Notes under the pieces: model-generated
What the model saw: only the letters and a program-made list of their open reading frames with translations
Databases searched by the model: none
Told to the model about the DNA's origin: nothing
Shown here: piece after piece, positions 10,401-22,400 of the stretch
Layout of the letters: each line of letters starts with the position of its first letter
Numbering within the stretch: the stretch's first letter is position 1
Made by a program: the position numbers and the translations under genes
Assembly (NCBI GenBank): GCA_004794655.1
Contig: SMMW01000622.1
Coordinates: 1,736,001-1,800,000, forward strand
Reading direction: 5' to 3'
DNA length: 64,000 bases
Source of the DNA: Marisa cornuarietis
Taxonomy: Eukaryota > Mollusca > Gastropoda > Architaenioglossa > Ampullariidae

Positions 10401-13400
10401 TGTCCTGTGTCAGTAGAATGCGTTTTCCATGAAGACTACGGGCTGCCGTGACCTGAACGACCTATCGGTGCGATTTTCAGTCGCGGCTGCTGACGTGGGG
10501 TCCGAAGTATACGCATTTTGTTTGCATTACGTTTTGTTTCACACGTGACTGTGGGGTGTAGTCGATGAAGCCACTGTGGGTCAGTGTTACAAGGTCTTTA
10601 CGGCAGCCTAGCAGGCGGTGAACTACTATTCCGTACTCGGACATTTGACCAACGAGCATGATTACTCCCAAACGGACGTCGCCGACTTCTAATTAAGTAG
10701 CAATGCTTACACCAGACATAACGTTAGATGTCTCCCTTAGTGTCAAGTCGGATACGAGAGGCCGGTGGCTGCTCTTGTGGAGACATGTATTACTTTGGTT
10801 CCTCACGCCGAGGCACTCGGACATTTTAACAGGTTACATTTTCTTAACAGTCTCTACATAGTTCTTCCATTCGGGACCACTTGTTACTGTCATAAAAGTC
10901 GAGTCGAACGTTTTACAGTCTAATTATTGCTGTAACAGGAACACGTTTCCCCTTGAAAATGTGTGTGTGTGAGAGAGAGAGAGAGAAAGTGGACTTGGTC
11001 AGTGTGTGTGTGTGTGTGTGGTAGTAGTAATAGTGGTGATTTGTGATGTTGTCAGCTGTTGACGGCAAGTAAGACCGACAGCTGCGAGAGGTATTTCGTG
11101 CATCACAGGCGCCTTCGACCGCAGAGCACCACTCAGTCCATGCTGCACTCACGTCTCGTGCTCAGGGACACCGCCCCTTTCGATCCCGAGCCAATTAGTA
11201 ATTTATAGCACAGGCCTTCTTGCGCGTTCATTCACTTTCCACGTTAACCTCTCACCCCTCCCCAACCCTCCTCACCCCCCTCCGTGGAAGGAAAACTGGA
11301 ATATTATGACGGTCTATTACCCGTGCAGCATTGTTTTTTTTCCCTTGTGCCAACGGAAGAATCTGTCAACACTCATTCACTGTTTCCCTCGCTCACATTG
11401 CTCGTTGCACGTGACAAATGAAAACCCTGTTCAGCATTGTTAGGCTTTTCATCGTCATTGCTAATACTGGCGGTTTCCAGGCTGATGGTACCTGTTGTAG
11501 AGATGCTTGGCTGGCTGCCAAATTCGGCCTTCGGCTGTGACAGGAGATAATCACAGATCACAAAAGAGGGGTGCAGACTGGCAACGCAACTTGCAATTAG
11601 CCATTCTAACCACTGGTTCGCCACTGGGGCGTCTGGGCCTCTGGTGCTATTTCAGACACATCCCTACATGGGGGTAGAGGGGACTGGTAAAGATCGTTTT
11701 TAGGTCGTTGGGGAGTGAGGTGTTAAGAGACCTCACTTTTCTTGGGGACAGCTTAGGTGAAAGCGTTGCCCATCTCCTCTTCCTTGCTCACTTGCTGCCT
11801 TACCTGTCTCAGTCCAGATGCCAGTGTTCTAGCCACATGGGTATCCGCTTCCCCTGGTAGCGCAAAGGCTGACTTGTTATTCAGATGGTCATTGTTTTCA
11901 ATGGCAAGAAAAGAGAAGTAGCAGCGGCTACCGTTCTCCCTTCACTATTCATCTGACACTATAGTGCTCCATCTACCCACATTTTTTTTCATCAAATGCT
12001 TTGTTATCCTTGTTTCATTTTTATGTGTCTTATTTCTGCTTTGACTGAACAGCATACCTTGGTCATCATGATGATAGTTGAGGAACTTAGTTTCACACTA
12101 TATTGAGGCAGAAAGAGACCTTTTGTTAAGGTCTCACTGGCGTTCGGTATATAAGTTGCCAACAAATCTCCTTGCACAAACAGAGGCTCTAACCACATCA
12201 AACTAGCTTCACCAAACCCTCGAGGAGTTATTACTTCAGAAAAAATGATTGTAAATTATTTATTTACCACAACTTCATCTCCAGGGATCATCTGCATTAA
12301 GAACTAGCAAATGTGACAGTACCACAAGGGTATTTGACGTTTGTAATTGGTGGCACTTCAGCAGTCCAAATAAGCCATGCTGCTAAAATATTTTGAACTA
12401 GGAGTCTTCACTTTGGTGATAAATGTATTCATAAATAATGAAGCAAATGTTTCTCAAGGCAGTTTTCAGGAAGAAACATGAAATCAGGCAGTTACAACTT
12501 TTACATTTGCTGTTCACTCTGCAAGCTTACCATCATGTGTAAATAAATGTTAACATTACCATACATATGTCTCACGAATCAATCAATCAATCCTCTTCAT
12601 GCTATTTGCACATAAGGCTTCAACCAGAGCCCGCCACTGATGTCGATCGGCTGAAACCTACTCCAGGTGACCCTATGTCCAGCCCTTTCCTTTCATCTCC
12701 CTTTCCACTGTTCTTCTCCAGGTTTCCTTTGGGCAGCTTCGTTTTCTTCGGCCGTCTGGAGTCCATCGTAGGGCGATTCTGGAGAGGTCTGCTGGCGGAG
12801 CACATGTCCAGTGCATCGCCAACGCCTTTGTTGAACCTGCGATGTCTCATGAATAGCATGCATTTATTAAATAATTGTTAACCTTATCTGAACTTTAATT
12901 TTTGCACAGATGACAATACATGCGAGTATAGTTGACTAATAATGGTCAACTATACTCGCATGTATTGTCATCTTAATTATTTTATAATGACTAAACAAAA
13001 CAGGCCTGCCACACACTCAAAACATATGTTTTTGTCTTCCCAAATTCTTTAACTTCAATGCTTTTAACATTTTTTAAAAGGAAGAATAGACCCTGGACAC
13101 CTACCATCATTTGTACAGAACAGCACACTGCAGTGACTGTGCACTTTGACTTTCTTTGTGAAACTCTCCTGCATTCTTCCTTGTAGCCACGAGGTACATG
13201 AGGCCTCTGTTTGAAAGGCTGGAAGAGCCATACGTGGGATAAGGGCCATTAACTCTCGCGTCTCAGTCAGAAGGAGGAGGAGGCTTTTATGTGCATGCTT
13301 TCCTCATTATATACTCACAGACACAAGATTTGGATTATAAAATAATATTACTGACAAAAGGAAACTACCATCCAACATTGCTTTGGCCAAATCGATTATG

Positions 13401-16400
13401 CTGTGCATAGCTGCTCTAGGGAAATTAATAGCCTCTTAAGGCTGCTTTCACAAATCCGTTCAGCATCTTTAGCTACATGTCATTGGTATAAGTCTACTTA
13501 TTTTAATCCTTTATACTTTATTCAACAAGGTGTTGTGTGTAATTCAGCCTGACAAGATCTCATTTGATTTCCTTTCTCTGTGACCATGTTAAGTATCTTT
13601 TTAAAACCAAACTGAATTTAAATATTTCATGCTCCCCTAAGGGGGTAAGGAGGGCAGTCGCCCCCCTAAAAAATCCTCTTCATACACCACTGATGTGTAA
13701 AGATTTTGTGGAAGTATATAAAGGTTGCTATGGTTGCACTATTTCAGATCCAGAAGGGCAAGTATCATGGAATGATAGACATTGGGCTGGCAGTCATCAC
13801 CTACAAGTCAGGTGGCTTCCACATGGATATTGACGCAGAGGAACAAGTCTATCATGTCAAGGTATTTACTAGGTTTTAAAGGATAGATGACAATCAGTGG
13901 GCTGATTTTCCTGGTTGCAAAAATATAAAGTAATCCAGTTGTCAAACATTAGACTATGAAGTCTAAAATTTTTCATAAGGAAAAAAACTGTGAAACTGTT
14001 TCTTAACAAATTAAAGATAAAGGGCCAGTTGCCCAACATATTTCTAATTTTAAACATTTTTAAGCCTGAAATCTATTTAGATAATCAGTTTAAAGTGTAC
14101 AGCACAATTGTAGAATTTTTAAAACTAAAACTGCTTTAAGTAAGATAAAGTTGTTTGAGTCCAACTTTCCGTCCTGTCAGTACAATTTTTTGTATGCTCT
14201 TGTGCAATGCATCTAAATGGCAAAGAAGAGATTTTGCTTCTTTAGAACAGTTTTAAGGTTTAGAAACATGTTGTGCAACTGGCCCCTGTTACTTAAAGCC
14301 GACCTTTGTGTCAACAAAATGTGTCCAACTCTAGTCTTTGTTGCCAGCTCTATGTATCAAGGATCCCTCAGTCATAATGGTGGCCTGAACAGCTTTATTA
14401 TCTAGTGCCCTAGACCAGAGGTTTTCAAACTGTGGTATGCGTGTCTATCAGCTTGATTTGAGCAGCCAGTACTGGTACGCGAAGGTTTGACAAGTGGTAC
14501 GCGAGCACCATACACCAAAATAAAATAATGTGTATATATATTTTATGGGTTCTGTATGTAGGGTTGGGAGGTGGTACTCGGTCAATTTGAATTTTCGAAA
14601 GTGGTACGTGTCTGGAAAAGTTTGAAAACCTCTGCCCTAGACCACAAAAACTTGTGGCATACAGGGAGCCTGGTGTTTTTAATTAGGTGGCTTACAATAT
14701 GCTGTACATAGATCTGCAGTGGAAGATAGACATTTACCCCTCCCCCCCTCACCAAGTGACATTTGTTAATGCTGCTAAAAATTTAAAATTGTTGGTGGTA
14801 TATACAACATATTTCATGGAGAAGAACCAAGAAATGATCAGGATACTGTCTGCCTGATACTATATGTAATTACAAGGCAAGAGGGATGGATTCTCGGTAT
14901 CTCTGATCTTGAAAAAAATCAAACGGGATTGTAGTAGTTATTAGGACATATGATTTGAAGCTCCAGACCCAGTCAGATATATTTATTGCTAAAGGTAAAG
15001 AGCATATAAGACATATGAGATCAAATGTTGCTAGTGTTTATTATTTGCATGTGGAGAGGAGGGGTTGCCTATTGCTTTTGCAAATTATTTCGGAGAGATT
15101 GTGTGTGTGTGTGCATGCCTCCGAGTCAACCAAGATTTTGTTATATGTACTTTGAACAAGTTTATCTGTGTTCATATGTATTTTAGCTGTTAGTTTTATA
15201 AAGCGCATTGAGCCTCTTGCATAGTAAGGAAATATGCTCTATGAGAATTCTTTGCTCTCTCAGTTCAATGTAGATGCACTATTCAAGCATGATATCCATT
15301 TGTATAAATGTATGAAATGTTTGTTTGAATTTATAAGAAGTGCTATTTTGGTGAGGTAAATAGTGTTTCAAAGATATCAGAGTATTATTAAAGTGTTAGT
15401 GTAGCCTTTACTCTTGCTTGGGCAGCTTTTTAAAGATTATGCATGTGAGTACATAGAGGAGTACACACACATGCAAGCGCGCACACATAAAAACACGCAC
15501 ATGGACATAGAGCAGCCAATACATTATCATTCTTGACTCTTTAGACTGCTGGAAATAGCTTTCCAATGCCCCATCCCTTCTCCTGCTACAATGTTTCAAA
15601 CTTCCTATAAGTTCATCATGTATTCTTATGTGCAACGCAGGACTCACTCAGTAACTCATTTTTTGACTGAACTTCTATGTCATTATTATTTCATAATGCT
15701 TGTTGACCAATAATTATGTGATAATTATTTCATACTTGTTGTGGGTGATGTTTCACCCAGAGCATTCCTTCTCGCAGAACACCAGAGATATACAAGGTAA
15801 TTCTCACCTTCTCCTTTATTTCTTGACACATTGTTTTCTCACACACAGACCTGTTTTGTATGAGTAAAATAAAAGATCATTCAACATTCTGATGTTTTAG
15901 CATAAGCAAATAAAAGAAATATTATCAATTTAATATACTGTACTCTTGAGAATATTTCATGAAGTTTTGAAGGTTTTTTTAAGGTTTTGTAATTAATTTT
16001 TTTTAAACAGATTTTTCCATGGTTTTGATCATGTATTTCAATTGTTGTCTACATTATCATGATCTGATAATAAAATAGGTTAAAAATATTTTACTATTTT
16101 TTTTAATCACTGACCTCTCCATAGAAGTAAAGATTTAGATACAATTGAAAAATAAATAAGTGTTGTTCAATGTTACCAAGAGTCCCTGGCTTCAGATGTT
16201 TTGTTGGTGGTTCCAGCACTCGTCAGCCTTGTTCACTGTTCACAGATGACATATCAGCACAAAGCAGAGCTCTTTTGTATCAGCTTGATTTGAGCAGCCA
16301 GTTGATCAGCTCTTAGCTTAGTTCAGGGGTATACTTACAGACTTTTTGTTGAGTTTTTGACATTTAGATATTTATCCAGGGGGCAGTTATAGCTGGGCCA

Positions 16401-19400
16401 TACTGAACATGATATGTGTTGGAAGTGTGATGTCATGAACATCATGTACCCTATTCTTCCTTACCCTTTCACTCTCATCCCTCTCTTTTGTACTTTGCAG
16501 TCTACTTCCCTTATTAGTACTCTTCTCTGTTTCTCTCTCTGCACTCTCTCACTCTGTGTGTGTGTGTGTGTGTGCACATGTAATACTGTATGTTAATTTT
16601 CTTATCTTTCTGAGATAGGATATCTTCAATCACTGGACTTGTGATATTGTAAAAGGTGAATGTTTTTATGAGAATTGTAATGAAACAAAATATTATCAAA
16701 AGATACAGGAACATCATAGACAATTATATATTTATAATAATAATAAGTGTGTGGTTTATATACTGCATAATCACACTCATGAAGCATCATGTTCTCAGCG
16801 CTTGAGACAAGTAGGAGACATGGACAGCATACAACAGACAGAGGGAAAAACAACCTTGCAGACAAGTAACAAAAGATAAACATAGAAGATGTTGGCTTTG
16901 ATTTGTATTTTACTGTATGTGCACTTATACACATACTTTGCATGCATGTGTGTGTTTATACATGAGTATATGTTCTGTGCAACTCCAGCTAAATGGCTTA
17001 GCATAGATGCAGCATGGCCTTTGGAAAAGACAAATCTGTGCCCACAAGTTACAGAGGTCTTCAGCTTGTTTTTTAGACATCATATGAACAATTTTAATAT
17101 CCTTGTAAAAATTATTAAGCGGACTCATAGTGATGATGGCAGTCAGAAAATTGCTATCTTTCTTGGCTCCTTCCTATAGATTACATTTATCAAGTTGTTA
17201 AAGTTGTTAGTGGAAGCTGAGTTGATGAATAATTAAGAGATCAGAATTTTGTTTATTGTGCCATATTTTCTGTTCTAGATATTTCATGTAAGAATTATTT
17301 CACCTGCAGTTCATTGTGTCATATTAGCATGCTGTGGCCACACACACACATCAGTGACCATTTTTGAAGTCAGTAAAGTCTGCTGAACATAGCTCTTAAA
17401 ATGCCCTTGTGCTGCTAAAGTAGACATTTTGTTGTATGTCCTTTAATATGCACATGTACAATGGTGTCAAAATGTGCTATATTATAGTAGAATGGTATAT
17501 GCCAGTCTAAATGTTTTTTATCTACTGGTTTGTTTTCAAATATATTTTTTCACCCATATAATGGGATTGTTTTTTATGTAAATTGTAATATTATTTTTGA
17601 TATGCATTATTCTGACCACTCTATAAAAGAAATAATGTCAGATGTAATACTTCTTTCCATCTTCTGAGTGTCATTACCCTCTCAGCTCCAGTCTTGCAAA
17701 ACAACAGTCAGGAGAATCATCAGTCATTAACTGAAAGGTGCCATTCTTAAAGATTTTTGCACCAAAAAGTAGGTCATATCCATGAACAGTTATTGCATCT
17801 GTACTATTGCTACTCTTATGAGAATGTCTCTCTGGATATGCATGAAGTAAAAACAGTTATTTTGGAGCATTGATGAGTGGCATGGCTGTGACTGATATTA
17901 ATCTTGCAAATATCTGCCTGTATAAATAAATATGTCTGTATTAAAGGCAATCACACAGTCATGTTCTGTAAAATGGGAAAACAAGCATCGTTTATTTACT
18001 ATGTTGACTGTGACCTTTTTTGGTGACATGAAGGCTACAGCTTTAACATTTTTTATAGACTAAAATACTATAATCTTTAATTTCTTCAGATTATCTCTTT
18101 GTTCTGTTGAAGGTAATATATCTTGGAAAAAAAACACTAATAATAATAATAGTGAAGATTTGTATAGCGCATATTCACACTCATAGAGAGCATGCTCTTA
18201 GCGCTTAAAATGGGGAAGAGACGTGGACTAAGTAGATACAGAACAAAGGGGACGAAAGAAAACGACAGTACTGACGACGAAACAGAAAACAAAAGGCATC
18301 AAGTAACAGGAACAGAGAAATATAGTGATTCTGCCGAGAAAGATGGGTAGACAAGTAGCAAGAGGGAAGGGGGGGGGTGTAAGAAGGACTAGCATTGTGT
18401 GGACTGTGTTAGGAGTAATGCTCAAGGAAGAGGTGCGTTTTCAGTGCAGATTTGAAAGATTCAATTGTAGGAAGATGGCGGATATGGAAAGGGAGAGAGT
18501 TCCATTGTTTTGCAGCACAGTAGCCAAAAGTCCTGACAGGAACAGTTAGGATATGGTCGTCAGACGAAGAGCGTAGTTGTCTGGACGGTGAGTAAGGGAT
18601 GAGAAGTTCAGAGAAATAGTCAGGACAGGAGCCAGCAAAGAAATTAAAACACAGCACAGACAGTTTGTACTGAATGCGAGAACCGATGGGTAGCCAGTGT
18701 AATGAAGGAGATTGTATTGGGTTCATGGAATTCATATCTTTAATTGTTTATTTGTTTACTTGTTTGCTTTTTTTAGAGAACAGGTTACTCAGTTATTGTA
18801 CTCTCTGAATAGTCCTACCCCTAATCATGGATTTTTGTTTTACAGGTAAAAGGAAAGAATGCATTTGAGGAATGGTTGACTCGCCTTCGACATCACCGAT
18901 TGTATCGTCAGCATGAGATTGCCTATGGCACAAAGGAAACACCTCGGCTTACTGAAGTCACTTCACCTGCAGAAGATGTGCCACTTCCTCCTCTTGCATG
19001 TAATGTTATGAAATCAAAGAATTCGATGACAATGTCAATACAGAAGTATGATTGAATACCATGTTTACATGCACAAATTAAGAAAGAGTTAAATTGTAAG
19101 ATAATATTAATGGCAGTATTTGATCTTGAGGCAGCTGCCTTGGCAGTCATAATTAATGGCCTTGCAGAGAGGCCACCATTCTATAAGCATGACTATTTGA
19201 AAATTTCAGCCAAACTAGCAAACAACTTCATTTCCATTTCTATTGATTAGTAAACTAAAATGGAAATGCTAGCGAAAGAAGTTGGAGAAAGTAATTGTTT
19301 GCCATGTAGGAGCCAAGTGTATGGGAATAAAGTGTGAAATGTGTGTGGTTTCACTAGTGTAATCTACAGCTGCTAACTTGTGTAATGTACAGCTGCTAAC

Positions 19401-22400
19401 TTGCCAGAACTGGCCCTTAAAGAGCATCTCAAGCGGGACATCATACGACAATCCAGCATCAAAACCAGCAGTCAGGGTAGAGTGGCTGCCTGGGTGTTAG
19501 ATACTGCTGGCTTTGAGCAGTGCAATAAAAGTGAGTTCTTTTCACTTGCAAGATGTTTAGGAGTCATTAGCTAATTTTTATGCACCTTTTTATGCCATTG
19601 ACTGTGTGGAAGGTCCTTTTTAAAGTGCATGATATTCTAACAATATTTTTGGATATTTGTTAAGTGTATGATATCCTAAAAACATTTAAGAAATGAACAA
19701 CAATCTTTGTGATCACCCAAAAATATGATCATCACTAAGCTAAAAGTTTTTTATGTTCAAGTTGTTTGTCATCCTTCATGTAACATGTAAATAACTTCTG
19801 AAAATATCTCAAACTTGAGTAAACTCTCTCTGCCCCACTCACTCCCTCTCTCGAAACACTTAACCTCCTCCTTTTTTATTCTTCTTGTGATGATAATTAT
19901 GATGATGATGAGGAGGAAAACACAATGCCTACACAATGAGGGGAGGGAAATATTTGCAAAGTATGTAATTTTTTTATTGAATTTCTTTTTCAAACCATAA
20001 CCTTGGAAAACACCAGGTGGTAGTCCGACGGTTAAGGGGAAAACATTGTATTTGTATGTGTGTGGATAAAGACAGAATTGTGCATAAATTTTGTCAATCG
20101 TGGACATCATTAATCTAGCTGGAGTTTGCTAGACAATAGCATGCAATGTGTGTCTTTTTTGACATACATGTAAACATTTCATGAACATTGGGAAGGGGGT
20201 TTCAGCCATTTCTTCTAAGTGCAAGTGCCAAGTGAAGACTGATTCCTTTTGCCATTAAGAAACTGCTTTTAAGTAAAAGTAATTATCTTCATGCTGACAT
20301 TGTTGTGTCTTTAGGTCTTGGAGAGGCACAGAACCAGATCTGTCAACTGCATGAAATCCTGGAGCAAATACGCAACCTGCCAATAGTCACAGATCCCACC
20401 ATCATTGAGGTAGGTCTTACAGCTTGGGTTTTGTATACATAAGTTTATCATGCATGTGTCCTTGGTAACTGCAAACTGTTAAGGGCATATTTCACTGTTT
20501 GAGAGTGGTGTGCCTTTTCTATTTGCTCTCTGTAGTATGCGAGGACTTGATCTAAAGAAAAGAGGTGAAGTTAAAATGATCATGCTCAGTGACCGTTTTG
20601 GTATAGGTTGCCCAATACAGAACCACTGTGTTTTCTATTACATACACTTTTTCCGTACAGTTGCAGTTTATATTAAATTGTACATTGCTACGGATAATAC
20701 GTACCGGTATTTTAAATTTCAAACATTTGTCACTTCCTAGTAATATTTAGTTGCTGTAAAGAGTGTTGTACATTTGTGAGTATATTTTCTGTATTGTGCA
20801 TAAGTTAAAGATTGCATTTAAATGCAGTTAGATGTTTCATTCTTTTAAAATCTTTTATACTTGATTTCTGTGCTTTATTGTATAAAATTGCAGGCCAGAT
20901 AAAATCTGTCAAAATTGTTTGTGCCAGCTTAGGCAAGATTTCTCTGCTTACAGCATACAGCTTCATCAGAATTTTATTTGCTTAATTTTGTTTACATCTA
21001 TTCTCTTCTGATAAATTAATAAGTTTTTTGCAACTGCCATTTTTATTACTTGCAAGCTTCAGGCAGTAAGCAGTGGCATATTAATTTTTTGTGAGTGGCA
21101 TAATTTAATAATTTTACAAAATATTCAGTCACATGCCCCGAGTTCATCTCAAGATTATGTGCACTGAACACACCAATCACCCAGCTTTAAGTCGTTATCA
21201 ATCGAGGCAAACAGTTACATGCTGAAAGCTCTAGCAAGTGCCTCTTTTTATCTTGAGAGTAAAGGCTTAGTTTCCCCTCTACAAATATTACTGTAATTAT
21301 GTTTTGTCGATTTTTATCCCAGCTTATACATAGAAAAAAGTATAAGATATCCATCAAAACCATTTCTATGTTTGAAAAAAAAAGAAAGAAAGAAAGTGAA
21401 ATTCTCATATAGTCATGAAGTGTATTAGACAGATGACATATCACATAATGACGAAAGTTGCCGCCTAGTAATCTTGTACAAAACGTGTAAATATATGTAA
21501 AAACTGATTCTAAAAAGGAATGTGTGCGCATGCATGCACATTTATATGTCTATGCATGCACTTAGTTCTTGTCTGTATTTGAAAAGCAGGCTATTTCAGG
21601 TGAAACAAGGTGTGACAAGGAATCTCCAGTCTATCAGGAGATGAAAGAATGCCAGCATTCTATCCTGGCTGCTGCCTATTTTTATTATTATTATTGTACT
21701 GCAGAATACATTTGATCTGTTTTCATTGCATTGCATTGCCATGGTTGCTTGAGAGTTGAGTCTGTATATTCCTGTTTTTGCATTTAAGACTAAATACTAA
21801 CCTCCTTTTCTAGTCACTGGTCTTAAAAAGAAATACAGAGGCAGCATAAACAGTTGAGGGAGAAATAAGCAACAACAAAAAAAAATTAACATCAACAGAT
21901 CTTCTCTTTTTAAAATACTCTTTTAATAGTTTTAACAGTTTTACAAAAATATTTTGCATAGATCATAGAAACATTGAAACTGGGTAGGAAAACATTTGAC
22001 ACTTTTGAGTCCTTCTCATGTAGTGGTCATTGGTTTTATGAAACATGCTCTTCTAGCTGAAGAATTCCACAATACAGAATCTCTCCATGCAGAGAGATTA
22101 AAACGATAGATTAAGGCCAGTTTCAGACTTTTGAAAATGCACCTGTATTTCTTTGGAGCCAGGCTTTTATTATGACATTCTTGCCTGTCTGCAGTGCAGC
22201 AGTCTTCTTCCTCTTTCTCTTTGTGTGTAGCGCCCTGCCAGCCACTGTGTAGAGAGTAGCGAGCGAAAGAAACGCGGGCTTGGTCTCCGCTCCAGTAAAC
22301 ACAAAGATAGGAAAAATAGCTCATCTAGTATCAGGGACAATGTAAGTTGTCATCTTTATCAGGTTTGTTTTATCTGCAAATAATTCGCACTTTGTGTGTA

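Noticed and set aside
18325..18549. 74-codon plus-strand ORF
   Set aside because: It is the reverse strand of the LINE fragment at 18139-18735.
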